From NCBI RefSeq assembly GCF_964340395.1, contig NC_135569.1, positions 13,070,019 through 13,134,018 of the forward strand: a DNA stretch of 64,000 bases, in the 5' to 3' direction. Below the pieces are notes generated by a model. It did no database searches and was not told the origin of the DNA. It saw nothing but the letters and a program-made list of their open reading frames with translations. The position numbers were made by a program, and so were the translations under genes. Shown here piece by piece: positions 38,018-51,700 of the stretch. This stretch comes from Glandiceps talaboti (taxonomy: Eukaryota; Hemichordata; Enteropneusta; Spengelidae). Position 1 is the first letter of the stretch, and the number at the start of each line of letters is the position of its first letter.

Positions 38018-38403
38018 ATGCAAACTGTGTACACCTAGACTCTCTTACAGTCCTCGGAGATTCGCTTCACTAAAACTAGTTTGTTTTGTATGTACCAATA
38101 TCTACTGCATTGGGTGTACTCTTGAATATCTTTGTACTGTACCCTCATCGATCACACAGGGCTAACCTTTCGTTGATGTGTTAGTGCGACGCTCCGTGAT
38201 AACGCGAAGCTCGCGCGGGCTACACCCTAACACGCGTCAACGAAAGGTTAGCCATATGCCTGATTGATGAGGGCACACAGTACAAGGATATTCAAGTACA
38301 ATTGTGGAGTAGATATCGCGATCGGTACATATATACAAAAAAAAACCTAATTTTAGCGATGCGAAGCTCAGAGGACAAAGAGAGTTTAGTGTGCACCTTG
38401 CAT
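38018..38403. repeat. Long fold-back element upstream of gene D
   Basis: Two imperfect arms of about 170-190 bp are reverse complements: gcaaactgtgtacacc (38020) with gtgcaccttgcat (38391), tactgtaccctcat (38136) with atgagggcacacagta (38268), and ggctaacctttcgttga (38160) with tcaacgaaaggttagcc (38236). The centre is near 38205. No open frame. It looks like a fold-back/MITE insertion 320 bp before the start codon. Confidence 0.8.
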
Positions 38404-38444
38404 GTTGCTCTCTCTGCTTTACGTAGATAGATCGATGACTAAGA

Positions 38445-38548
38445 TAGCCTGATAATTAACTTCAGAGAGTTGATGTATTCGTCATAATACATGTGACCTG
38501 TTTTGTCTGTTCACGTGGACATCATCAACAGTCATGCACTAAGTGGAT
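38445..38548 (+). promoter_or_regulatory. Upstream block conserved between genes D and E (D copy)
   Basis: About 100 bp (agcctgataa, tattcgtcat, atacatgtgac, gttcacgtggac, catcaacagtcatgca) is kept nearly unchanged at 48180-48278, while surrounding intergenic DNA differs. It contains an E-box-like cacgtg. Being about 180-280 bp upstream of the start codon, it is a candidate proximal promoter. Confidence 0.55.
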
Positions 38549-38724
38549 GTTAATACATAGAAAAGATAGACATAGCATTTCAATCATTTCTATCAAGGGT
38601 TCGACTGTAATGCTCTTTCCAAAACAGGTGAACTGAAACCAAGGTTAAGTTCAGCCATCGTATCCAATTCGTTTTTCCGGATTCATCTTGTATCCAGATT
38701 AAGGAGTGGATTTATTATTTGAAG

Positions 38725-41700
38725 ATGAACCTGTATGTCATTTTGATCGGACTGGTCGTCTGCGTCTCCGCGGTGAACGGGACTGTGATATTGGAACCTC
38801 TGTCAACTCTGTACCTTCCCTACTTGTACGATGAAAACGACGAACCTCTGTACGCACTTGGGAAAACGGCTGCAGAACAGACAGCATATGACCCTAACAG
38901 CCAACTGGTTTACGTTGTCGGTAGGTGCATAATGCATATTCCCTTTTTTGGCCAAAAAGACATATTTTGAATGGACTCGAACTTTGTGCACGTAAACTTG
39001 GCCGGAACGTAGAACCCTTCGCTGGTGTTGGATTAACTTAACAATGTCTTTTCACCCTATTGTTCAAAAATAAATACTTTTTTGCCGTCCTTAAGTTCCC
39101 CCAAAACGTACCTGGAAGACGGGAAAGTAACACACGCAGAATAAAAACGCAATGCATGTCATGTAAAATTCACTTTTTTGTTTGATTCGGCATTTTCTGT
39201 CTGTACCTAAGTCTACTACACTGGTGAAATAGAAATGCCAAAGTCCAATGTTTGATTGAACATAAGTACGTGTAGTCATTCTGAAGATATTTGGACGGTC
39301 TGTCCTTTACAAAACAATAGTATATACATCTAACATGCCGACATTCGCAAGGTACATTGATACAAACGATGCGCAATCTTGACTTGTTTTAGATACAGTG
39401 CAAAGTATGTCTTGTCAGATGCGCATGCGCGAATGTCCATATTAGGGCAGTGGCAGTCCTCTTTATACCTTCATTATACTTGTTTATCTACCCTATGAAG
39501 GGATGAATATCAATAACATGTAAAGAATAAACTATTTCAGTTAGTTAGGGAGCCTTCAGCAATGCACTGGGGGATTGTAGCTGAAAATCATACCCTTCTG
39601 TTTCGTATTTATGTGACCCCCCCCCCCCCACCCACCCACCGGTTCCGTCATGCTAAAAGTGGTCCTCTCTCAATTGTTATTGACATGACCCTTCCCTGTT
39701 CAACTATTTTATGTTCTGATTTCTAGGTGACAGTGTCATAAACATAGTCGATATTTCCGACGTCTACAGCCAAAAAATAGTCTACTACACAAACATCGAT
39801 TCCATCGCTACTGACATTGAAGTATGTGGTGACTACGTTGCTATGACAATAAGTGCTGAACCTAAGATTGACCCCGGTAAAGTTGTCATCTATGACCTGT
39901 ATGATCCTGATACAGAAACATGGAATCTCGTACAGTCAGTCACGGGTAAGATCACGCGTTGTTTCACAGAAATATGATCTTGCATTTTGTTTACCTTGTT
40001 ATGATAGTTGTAAGTCTTCTATGTACGTATACACATACCTGTTGCAATTTAACGTCATGTGTACATCCCTATGAATAAACATTGAGCAGTGAGCAGTGTC
40101 TGACTCTCAGTCTTTGTCTGTGCATGTATAGGTCTAAACAAAGTTGGTCCTTCCTTGTTGAAATCTTAGCACAAAGAATTACTGGTTAACCCAGCAATGA
40201 CTTGGTTTGTGTAACTCTATGTAATAGTCTACTTTATAGTGTATTTACATAGAGTTACAGAAACCAAGTGGTATCACACTTTAAAGTGATAATTTCACAA
40301 CCCAATTCAATATATCAAAGTAACACCTGTGTATGTCTACAAAAAGTTGGTGCTATCATGTTTTGGCCATAGTAAAAGGAACTATCACTTAATGTCAAAA
40401 ACACAAACGTAATAGCATAACTCGTTCTTGAGTATAATTTGCATAAAATCTCACCGCCATTTTATTTCAAGTGGGAAAATGTCGAACTATTATGAAAATT
40501 ACACCATCGACCTGTTTCTTTTGTAGTCGGATCCTTACCGGATATGTTACAGTTTACTAAAGACTGTCAAACTATCGTTGTCTGTGATGAAGGTGAACAT
40601 GGCGAGGACAGTGACGGGGATTATGTTGACCCAGAAGGTTCTGTAACTATCATAAAATTTACTTCGAAGGATTTATCTCAAGAACCTTCAATCCATACCG
40701 CCAATTTTACTGCTTTCAACGACAGGTAAGACATCTGTGAGTCGGAGAAAGAAACAAGTCTCTTAAATGTTATTCCCCAGTGTTTTTCTTTTCTCAAAAA
40801 AGGAAAATTCAAAGTGACCTAAGGGGCCTTGTCAGACTCGAAGTGACAACGCCCCTTAGGTCATGAGTATTTTCCTGCTCAAACGAAGACACAAATTTGG
40901 GATACTATGATTATACCTGCGTTTATGAAAAATCGGGAATGAATTGGATGTAGACGCAAATTTTCGTGACGTAGATCGACCAAGGTATAAATCCTATATT
41001 TTTTGTTGGCACATGTTCAACTTGGATTGCATGTGGCATGAGGGCATGATTATTAGAAAGAAAAGCCTGGAGGTGCATGGGGGAAATCGTATATATAAAA
41101 CAAAATAAATTGTAACTTTACATACAAAAACATTGGTTTGCTACTTACGCCAAAGTATTTCAAAAAGTTTGAAATATACAGTGACTGTATGTTTAATTTA
41201 TTCTATATAACAACATGATCCTCCAAAGTACCAAGATTTTCTTGTAGAACCGAAGAATACATTGCAAAGGGAGTTCGTGCGCCATTGATGGGACAGTTAG
41301 CCTTCGTAACAAGTACTTTTTCACAGAATATGGAGCCAGAATATGCTGCCTTGAACGAGGATGACACAGTTGCATACATTGCTTTACAGGTGAAACTTTT
41401 TTTTTCTTTTTTCAATTAATGCCATCTAAATATATACTACCACTGCGGTGTACTGTTTCATTTGCTAATACAACCCATAACACCAAAGTAAAGCGTTTTC
41501 TGTATGTATCACAATAGATTATATCATCCATACCAAGTGTGAAAGTATACTGTTCCATTTGCTAATACAATCCATGACATCAAAGTAAAGCGTTTTAAAT
41601 TTCTGTTTGCATCACAATCGTTTATCCATATCAAGTGCAACAGTATACTGTTTCATTTGCTTGCTAATTGACCACCTTAGAAAGTCCACATGCTAGGCTT

Positions 41701-42325
41701 GTAAATAAACCAATTGAAACAGTATACTTTTACACTTGAAATGAATGCTATAAATAAGTGTAGGACATAGAGAAGTGCTTTACTTCAGTGTTACTAGTTG
41801 TATCTACGTTAGAGGTTAGCTGTCTATTATGACAGACTTCAGACCCTGAACTTCAACGTCAAATTTGAATTTTCTAATAACTGGGGATATTTTGTTTATA
41901 GGGTCGCTGTTCTAATTGTATGTATTAATGTTATAAGGGGTAACCTTTCTGATAAGATTGTAGGACCACATTTCAGACATCAATTGACGGTATATAATAC
42001 ATGTTCCTATGGTGTGCATGTATGTGTCTTTGAATATAGGTGTTTTGCTCTACAGGAAAACAACGCAATCGCAGAAGTTGACATCGCAACAGCCACCGTA
42101 ACTGAAATACATCCACTTGGTTTTAAAGACAATGTTGTTTACGGTTTTGATGCCAGTGATCGGGATTTCGGTAAAGGTTGCCATGGTTATTAATTCAGCA
42201 AGTCGAACCCTGGCATAAAAGTGTGAAAATGTAATTGAGTATATATTGATCTTTCCGGAAAACAACCTTTTGATCAAGCTAAAAAGTTCGTTAGAGACAT
42301 AAAGAGGCGTGCCCGTTACTAACTG

Positions 42326-42387
<62 letters not shown>

Positions 42388-42397
42388 CACACACACA

Positions 42398-42429
<32 letters not shown>

Positions 42430-45400
42430 CACACACACATTAACACAATATAAATCAAACACTCGACTATTTTCCTAGTTTGATGGTCAACTCCGATAGA
42501 ATGAATTGCCATTGGTTACAAAGTATATTTAACATTTATTTCCAGGGTATGAGTGCGATAGTGCTGAGTCGTCTATCACCCCAAGAGTTGTTTTGCAACA
42601 ACTATATCCATCGGTTTCCAGCCGCAGGAATATTTACTACATAATTCGCATATAACATCACTCGGAAATGGAAACAAATGAATAACTGTAATGTATCGTG
42701 TCTAGTGTTGTCTGAGTCCACGAAATTAAAATTTGTAATCTCCGTGTGTTGATTTTAACTTATAGAGTTGACTTACATGCATATACCAATCTCTTACCTT
42801 CTGCATACAGGAATAAACATGCAACCCTGGCCAATATATGGCATGTATCAACCTGATGCAATCAAATATTTCCACATCGATGGCCAAGGATATTTGGTGA
42901 CGGCCAATGAGGGCGATAGTATGGAGGTGTCGTTTGGATCAGAAGAATGGAGTGAACAAATGAGAGGACAGGATTTCGTGACTGGTAATTTTTGGATATT
43001 TCTGTATCACAGAGTAAATACTACTGGTGGGAGGAAGAACGTTAGACTACGGCCCGTTTAATGTTTCCCTTTAGCGGATATATTTGGAAAAACCACGCAT
43101 AAACCAATTTTAGAAAATAGACATGCTACTCTTTAAGATAGCAGGCCATTGAATGAATACAATTTCTTGCAACATTTTAGCTAAATGAAATGAAAGTGTC
43201 GTCCACCATGCAGATACCAAATACAGACGTCAAAACATGGGCGCCTTCGTGTCTGTGTCTCGTTGCAGTGACTTTCAATGTTATTCTTTGAACTTTCAGT
43301 GTGACATGTACAGTGGCCATACGGATGAGAATTTGATATATATTTTGAATTTATAATTGATGAAGTAATTGTACAATGTTATTGAAAATAATGGATTTGA
43401 AAACAATAATGTAAAACTAATATGAATCAGCATATACCAAGTCCTTGTTTGTGTCTCAATTAATTGCAAAAAAAATATTTTTAAAATGCGTAAAATGTTT
43501 GTTATTGTGTGAACATTAACATAAACTTTACATCTTTTTTTTTTTACTTTTGTGAGTTCTTGATTTTACAAACACTGACTTCAAGTCGTTTTTTAAATTA
43601 GGAAATCATGGTGTTGAATTTTCAACAATAAATACCCATCAGTTATCCATATGACCACTTTTACATTTACAATGGTTTTTATGATACATTTTTCGTAATA
43701 TTTCATTTTTCAGGTGGTTATTTGTCTGATCTTGTTTCCGAGGATTTAGCAGCCGCCTTAGGTGATGACACCAAATTAGGTAAACTCGTTAAATAAAACT
43801 CTTTAAGATAAATATGTCATTGTCAGTGTCTAACTGTTGGTCTTTTGTTTGGCAATGTACTTTAATGTGATTACACATATGATCCAATGTATAACGTAAC
43901 ACGTAATGTATAAGGTTACATAACATAAATTGACATAACTGATGTAACGTAACTAAACTTTACAATACGTCGTTACGAATTACTGTTCATTGGCGCTGTT
44001 TGATACTATTACACAGGAAAGAATAAGTCACTGCACATTCTACACTTTAAGATTGTACAAGATGGAATGAATACAGTGTCTTGCTATTTTTTCTACATAT
44101 TGTCTAAATGAAAAGAACTGATGTGCTACCACAGAGACATCAAATACAGACATCAAAACATTGTCATCCGAGTACATGCGTCTAGTTGCAGCATGTTTAC
44201 GTAATTGGTTGATTTCATACAGACGTAATTGAAGCAATTGCAATCTTGGTATCTCTTGAAGTGTTATGTGCAGGTTCTTATTTGTGTCTGCATGCTTATA
44301 TCAAGCAAAGAGACTAAGTGAACAGTAACCTGCAAGGCGCTGTAATACTGTCATTTTGACAAGGATCGTTGACCAGGATACATCAAAATCTATTTACTAT
44401 TAAATTGATCAGTTTGTATACAATAACCTTTGACCTACCAAACTAATTAATATCTGTCATCATAGCTTAACATACCGCAACATACCGTAACGTAACGTAA
44501 CGTAACGTAACGTGCCGTAATGTAATGTAAAATATCGTAACATAACATAACATTATATAAGATATGATGTAATGTAGTATAACATAATATAATCCAATAT
44601 GATATAATATCATATTTTATAATACAGCATAGTATAATATAATATAATATTTCCTTAATGTAGATTAACTCTACATTTTACTACGTCACTCAGCACAATT
44701 TATAGTCATATTATAGGACATCTCTTCATATTACAATGTATATCATTCCATGTCCCAATAGCAGGTCATCAGGTAACGTCACATTAAATCACATTCATCA
44801 CATCACACCATACCATGCCATACCATACCACACCACATCACACCACACCATTGTGTCACCACACCACATCACATAACATCACATCACATCACACCACACC
44901 ACATCACATCACATCACACCACACCACACCACATCACATCACATCACATCACACGAATCACATCACAACACATCACACCACACCACACAACACCATATCA
45001 CATGACATGACATGACATGACATGACATGACATGACACCACACCACACCACACCACACCACACCACACCACACCACATCACATCACATCACATCACATCA
45101 CATCACATAACACATCACATCCCACGAATCACATGGCACAATATCACATTATTTTAAAGATTATAGCTACATTTTCACCAGGTCGGTTGTTATTAAGTAT
45201 TGTCGATGGTATGAACGTCAGTGATCCTACCAAATATGACCAATTCTACACGTACGGCTCTAGAAGTTTCTCCGTCATCCAGCCATCAGATATGTCAATG
45301 TTATATGACAGTGGAGATGAATTTGAACAAATATGTGCTGAAAACTATCCAACAATATTCAACATGAATAGTGCGAACCGTAACTTTGATGAAACTCCGG

Positions 45401-47474
45401 AGGATACCATGGATACCAGATCTGACAATAAGGTAGGCTATTGTATCAAGAAAAAATTAATTAACCTCGATCAAGCTCACTGATCTTGACAGCCTGGACA
45501 AGCTTCTCTGTATATGTATAACTGTATATGTCCATAGACAGGTCAACAGCTATTTCAGCCATCTCAATGTTTAAATCATTATCAACAAAATCTGCATTTA
45601 AGGTGTCTATGTAATGTGAAAGAACTTTGTTTTACTTACTTCAGGGGCCGGAACCTGAGTCTGTAGCATATGGGAAGGTTGGAGACACAAATATTTTATT
45701 TATTGGCTTGGAGAGAATTTCATCAATAATGCTCTATCAAATCAGTGATGGTGTCGTTACGTTTGAAAGTGTTTATCGTGCTGGTGGCATAGATGACACT
45801 TTCCAAAATCTGTATGATGCTCGAAATATTGGCGATTCCGATCCAGAAGATATTAGGTATGTAAGAAAGTCGTGGTTTACTGAATACGAGAGGTCACAGT
45901 ATAATTTTAAAAAGGTCGCTGTAAAGACACTAGTCTGTAAGATACTTTGTGTCGTTCCGCCCTCACCGGCCTCCTCTCGGCAGGGGTTGACCAATGTGTG
46001 AGGTGTAAATATATGGACCTCTTTCACAGTTGCAGCAAGTCTAAGACGCATTGTTTCATGGGAAAATATGTTCTGGCTTGTGTGATGAGCACTTATAAAC
46101 CTGTACTAGCTGCAACTGGGATATTTTTTCCAAAAAATATATACACTAACGTCTATTTAAAAACATACATTAAATTAGTAGTCAATATTATCTGGCGGTA
46201 GTGTAGTGGTAAACTTGGTTTTCGATTTGTGATCATGCTAAAAAGTGTAATAAATAACAGAATATAACTTGAGTATCATTTTGTGATCAGACAACCACAG
46301 CATATTCACTGAAAATTGTTATATTACCCATGAGCAACCACACAGAAACAGGTTGAAATCATTATCACCGTTGAGGGCGCTATCTTTTGGACGCTGACCC
46401 CCAAATCATTTTGATTTTATTTATCATGTATACAGCTATAAAATGCGTTTATCCACAGGTGATGCAATACTTTTCATAGTGTACCATATGAGTAAGTTAT
46501 TGTACCTAACAAAACATTTTCAAAAAAAGTTCCAGTTATGGCTAGTGCAGGTTTATGCCAACCCCCCCCCCCCCCCCCCAATTGGCTTCTACTAGTATAG
46601 GACAGCATGAGTTATACTAACCAATGTTTAGTCTTTGAAATATTGTTTGGGGTTGTCGATATTTTACATACATGTTATTCATGCGTTTCTTTACTCAGAA
46701 ATGTAGTATAAGTCTGTACTGTACCATTTTTCGCCACAGCATGTTTCATGACTAACGCAAGTACTACCGTAAAAAGGCTTCTGTCTTTACGACGATGTAG
46801 TGAACTATGTCGTGAGAAGACATTAGGGCATTCTAGCCCTAAGTATGTCCGTTCATTTATAGTTCATTTTGAACACAGTTACGTTCTAGTGAGGTTTATC
46901 TTTCATTTGGAAATATCAAAGAGTGTCTGTTTTTCACATAGGTTCATCGACAAATCTGATTCTCCAAATAACAGACCCCTTCTACTGGTTGCCGGCACAC
47001 ATAGTGGTACCCTATCGCTCTATGACGTCATCGATGACGTTATTGATGAAATGGATACAGGTAATGTTTTCTTAGATGTCAAAGTCAACGTTACTAAGGG
47101 CAATGTAATATAATATCATTAGTATGAAACATAGGTTTAGTTTATTAGTGTTAAAGAAATACCCCGATAAAAATTGGACCTGAAAAGTAAATTGATTGTG
47201 TATGATGAGAACTAAAATTCCCCCACCCCAAAGTAAAAGAATTTAGTTTTTTTATCCTACATTGATCTGTTGATCTTGCCTCTTATGTGACAGTATTTTT
47301 AACAATCAAAATGATATATGCATGGGGTCACATTCGTTGATCACATGTTCTGGTTTACACTCATTTGTTTTTCTGCTAAATTATAGTTTCTCTTTATTTA
47401 CAGATGTCGGCAGCTCAAGTTTGATATCAGGGCTATTACTTCTTGTTTGTTTACCAATCACCATACTTCATTGA
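38725..47474 (+). CDS. Gene D: msp130-like / choice-of-anchor I GPI-anchored glycoprotein
   Basis: Eleven exons: 38725-38920, 39727-39945, 40527-40725, 41248-41389, 42056-42170, 42811-42984, 43714-43779, 45182-45432, 45645-45856, 46942-47060, 47404-47474; 1764 nt, 587 residues, all junctions in frame. Start: the ATG follows the conserved leader ggatttattatttgaag, also present in gene E. Residues 1-19 are a signal peptide ending VSAVNG. The body has the hallmarks of the msp130 / choice-of-anchor I family, a beta-propeller-like fold: MEPEYAALNEDD, DGQGYLVTANEGDS, YGSRSFSVIQ...LYDSGDEFE and GPEPESVAYGK...LFIGLERI (from residue 455). The C terminus DVGSSSLISGLLLLVCLP is a small-residue cluster followed by a hydrophobic tail, a typical GPI signal. 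Msp130 sits on the surface of sea-urchin skeleton-forming cells; that role here is inference. Gene E is the tandem paralogue. Confidence 0.85.
40200..40272. repeat. Hairpin repeat in intron 2 of gene D
   Basis: acttggtttgtgtaactcta and tagagttacagaaaccaagt are reverse complements apart from one or two bases, with about 30 bp between them. Absent from the matching intron of gene E. Confidence 0.75.
40800..40873. repeat. Hairpin repeat in intron 3 of gene D
   Basis: Arms aggaaaattca...gtgacctaaggggc and gccccttaggtca...tattttcct pair with an asymmetric loop around gactcgaag. A fold-back fragment; not present in gene E at this place. Confidence 0.7.
41390..42055 (+). other. Intron 4 of gene D
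   Basis: Noncoding. A phrase (gtatactgtt.catttgcta) recurs near 41450, 41550 and 41650 and in reverse near 41715, so a short local repeat has spread here. The acceptor is tgctctacag. Confidence 0.5.
42328..42440. repeat. (CA)n / (GCAC)n array in intron 5 of gene D
   Basis: ca units interrupted by aaac, then cgca units, ending at cattaacac. Noncoding. Confidence 0.95.
43310..43670. mobile_element. MITE-like fold-back element, copy 3, in intron 6 of gene D
   Basis: Ends agtggccatacggatgag and ttatccatatgaccact are inverted. The interior shares atataccaagtccttgtttgt and caaacactgacttcaagt with copies at 31.8 and 33.1 kb. It lies inside the intron just before exon 7. Gene E lacks it. Confidence 0.7.
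43780..45181 (+). repeat. Intron 7 of gene D with pentamer arrays
   Basis: From about 44460 come (cgtaa)n, then taata-type units, then cacat/cacac pentamers to about 45130. The matching intron of gene E (54080-55013) has similar but differently arranged pentamers. No coding sequence. Confidence 0.85.
45857..46941 (+). other. Intron 9 of gene D
   Basis: Noncoding; includes a poly-C run at 46562-46580. Short frames here are not conserved in gene E. Confidence 0.5.
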
Positions 47475-47870
47475 AGAAAACTACAGATTGAAATAATTCT
47501 GGGTCAATGGTGGCCTTGAACTAGAGAATAAGGGACCATTATATGAATATTAAAATCTGTTGAAGTTTGATAACCTGCGACGCACGCGCAGTGCCTATCG
47601 CATATATTATGTTCGTATTAGTATTTTTTGGTATGTCATCATTGGTCGTGTATTCATTTCCCTTGCAAAGTGCCATCCTGTTCTGACCATCTTGACTTGT
47701 CATAAGTCCGTTCCACCTAGTTGGATGGGGAAGAGAATGTATATCGAAGCCCCCCCCCCTCCCCCTTGCGGTCGGTAGATGGTTCATTACTAGAGACTGC
47801 TTCGTTATGACTAAGAATGAAATGAAGATTTTGATTTCCACCCGAGATTATCGAACTACAGTAACTGTAC
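47475..47870. other. Spacer between genes D and E
   Basis: Presumed 3' UTR of gene D and spacer. Poly-C near 47751. No gene recognised. Confidence 0.35.
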
Positions 47871-47874
47871 TGAG

Positions 47875-48109
<235 letters not shown>

Positions 48110-48179
48110 GGGGCGACAAAACCGGTGTACACCTTGCTATCTCTCTTGAATGGGTTTTACAAAGATCGAAGGTCAAAAT

Positions 48180-48278
48180 AGCCTGATAACTTCAAAGAGA
48201 TGATATATTCGTCATGATACATGTGACTCGTTCGTTCTGTTCACGTGGACACCATCAACAGTCATGCAATAAGTGGAT
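48180..48278 (+). promoter_or_regulatory. Upstream block conserved between genes D and E (E copy)
   Basis: Partner of 38445-38548; includes atatattcgtcatgatacat and gttcacgtggac. Here it is about 470 bp upstream of the ATG, against about 180-280 bp in gene D, so the spacing to the start has changed. Confidence 0.5.
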
Positions 48279-48749
48279 AAGAACATACCAACTTTTAGCA
48301 TTTCATTTGAATATAAGTATTGCAGTGGCTAAATAAAACTGCCCTACATGTAATTTTAGAATGATAACAAATCATGACAAAGTCAAAGGAAATGTGCCCA
48401 ACATTATAGAAATGAAACTAAATAAGTTATACTGTTATAATAACTAGTATAACATGATCGTAATTACGAAAATGCGCATTTCTTTTATTTTAAGTATGAC
48501 AGATAAAAATAATGACTTGTCAATAATTTTGTTTATTTTGCGATAATCTGTTGTCCAATACTTAACTGCAATTGTTAATACCGTGACATAGGAGATGTAT
48601 ATAGGATGTCAACCATTCCTGTGATTGCCATGGTCAATTTAAGGCTATGAACTAAAAGCTAAGTTCAAGTTCGATGCTGTTCGAATCAAGCTGGTTTTTT
48701 TCCGAGTTAGTCTCGTATCCAGATTAAGGAGTGGATTTATTATTTGAAG

Positions 48750-51700
48750 ATGAACCTGTATGTCATTTTGATTGGACTGGTCGTCTGCGTCTCTGCGGTG
48801 AACGGGACTGTGATATTGGAACCTCTGTCAACTCTGTACCTTCCCTACCTGTACGATGAAAACGACGAACCTTTGTACGCACTAGCAACAATAGCTGCCG
48901 AACAGACTGCATTTGATCCTACCAACCAACTGGTTTACGTTGTAGGTAGGTGCAGTTTTTTAATGGTTTGGGGGGGGGGGGGACACGAAAAGACAATTTT
49001 TCATATTTTATATCGACCCGGGAAATGGACCCGAACCTTGTACACGCAACGTGATGTTTTAGGTCAGCCCTTCGGCCTCGCTAGCTGGTGTTGATAATCT
49101 TGAAATGTTAGCGTTATTCCACATCGGGTCTAGTCACCCCCGTGCGTGTGCGACGGAATGGTTATCCAATACTAGCGGAGGGTTCTAATCTAAGAATAGA
49201 CCTTTGCATATTACTTCTCGATTGCAATCATTATTAAGATAATAACACTGCTCGAAATAGTTGTTTAGCGTCGTTCAGTTATTTTTTCAAGCTCCCACCC
49301 TGTACCCATGCCCCACCACCGCCACTTGCGTATCCATGGCAACAACATTTAGCAAGCACATAAATAAGCACGTACTTAACAAGACAAAGTTCAAAGTACA
49401 CATTGTCCCCTCGTGAGTAATACAGCCGCCTTCCCACAAGACCACAGCCCCTGCAGCGGATCAGAAGCTTGAGCCCCTCCAAGCTTTAGCGTAAAACGGT
49501 ATAATCTTAAGAGGAAACTGGGGGATAATTTATGGACAATATTCTGTTGAGATTGCTTTTCTAGCTACATATAATTCAACCGGGTATATATAAATTTAAT
49601 TCAACAATGAATATGCGACACATTTACATAAAAAATTAATATGAAATGTTATTAATTACTGTACACAATATCTCAACAGTTTGATTAAAATTCATACATG
49701 TCATAATTTGATTAACTCATTTAATTATAGCTAAGTATATATAGCGAATTATAGCAATGCCCATAATACAGTTAGGCAGTGGTAATCTTTAAGTCCCTTC
49801 ATGGTGTTGGTTTAGCTACCCTATCTAATCTACAGACAGGTCTGCATTGACAAAAACAATATTTATAAAAAAAAAAACATATCTGGTATATTCTCAATTC
49901 TAGGTGATACAGTAATACACATAGTTGACATTTCTGATGTCTACAACCAGGAAATAGTCTACTACACAAACATTGATTTCATCGCTACTGACATTGAAGT
50001 ATGCGGGGACTACGTTGCCATGACAATCAGTGCTGACCCTAAAACTGACCCCGGTAGAGTTGACATCTATGACCTTTACGATTCTGATACAGAAACATGG
50101 AATCTCGTACAGTCAGTCACAGGTAAGATCACGCGTTGTTTTGAGTGATTTGCGAAATTTTGTGTACACTGCAATGATGGTTATTGGACCTCATCGCATA
50201 TACATGTAGCTATTGCAAGTGTGGCCCATTGATGAGTAAACCTCAGCAGTGAATCGGTATATGTTTGATTAGACATTTCCGCCAAAAGTAGCATATCTAT
50301 AAAGACCTATACAAAATTGTGTCATTCCTTGTTTTGGCCTTAGTAATAGTAAAAATGTTGTTACATATAACCCAGACTTACCAACGAAACACATGTATAT
50401 AAAGTGGAAATCAGTCGAGTATACCGTGGCCGAAGATAGACGACAAAGCGCTCGTTGGTTGAATTAGAAGGGCGAGTTGTCGTCTTCGGCCACGGTACGA
50501 GTAGCACAAATCGTCGTCTGGCCAGAAAACATCTTTCTATAAACACTGACGTAAGAAAAATCTTACTAACATTGCTACATTTTATTTGTGTGAGGTACCA
50601 TTACCTCAGTCAAATCACAAGTGTAGCAAAGTTTAATTATTTTTGTCCAGCAGCCAGACGACTTGTTGCTTCCATTGTAGTTTGAGTAGATTCTCACAGT
50701 CACTTATTTACCAAGTGAGGACATGTCAAGCAACTAAGTAAGCTGCTCTGTTGATCTGTCTCTTTTCCTATAGTCGGGTCCTTACCGGATATGTTACAGT
50801 TTACGAAAGACTGCCAAACTATCGTTGTCTGTGATGAAGGTGAACATGGCGAGGATGGAACAGGAGGCTATGTTGACCCCGAAGGTTCTGTAACTATCAT
50901 AAAATTTACTTCGCAAGATTTATCTCAAGAACCTTCCGTCCATACTGCCAATTTTACTGCTTTCAACAACAGGTATGACTTCTTTCGCAGTAAAGTACAG
51001 ATAGAATATTTGAATGAATGAATGAATGAATGAGAGAGAGATAGAGAGAGATAGAGAGAGAGTGAGAGAGGGAGTGAGTGAGAGAGACAGACATACAGAC
51101 AGACAGACATACAGACAGACAGACAGACAGACAGACAGACGGGCAGGCAGGCAGGCAGCAGACATATTGGCGTGTCATCACTTTGGTCAAAACTATTACA
51201 GGCTATTTTCCAATGTATGAAAATACAGTGACTGATTACAACATTCTCTATTTGAATATTGAAAACCATTTACATGGAGGACCAAATATTACCTTTTGAA
51301 ATTTAAACCATGGTAGACATAAATTTGTGTATGTATCCTCTCCCTATCATCAACGTTCGCTTTCTTGTAGAACTGAAGAATATGTCGCAAGGGGGGTTCG
51401 TGCGCCATTGATGGGTCAACTAACCTTCGTACCAAGTACTTTTTCTCAGAACATGGAGCCAGAATACGCTGCCTTGAACGAGGATGATACAACTGCGTAT
51501 ATTGTATTGCAGGTGAAATAATTATATTTTTTTTTTATTTTGCTAAAAAATTGCAATGGTTTTTAGCGTTATAATTCCCCGGTTTACTTCTACATGTGGA
51601 GAATCGTCCACCAGATAGTGATTCCAGACACTCTTTGATAGTGCCGACAATGTCTGAGTAATTAATCTACCAAACGATTATCAGTTCTGATAACAATTGG

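Noticed and set aside
38719-38724. Earlier start (TTG-AAG) for gene D, and the same for gene E
   Set aside because: The ATG at 38725 gives a clean signal peptide; a TTG start is not expected in an animal nuclear gene.
45627-46001. ORF continuing past exon 9 of gene D
   Set aside because: The part after 45856 is intron; gene E has the same donor and no matching sequence beyond it.
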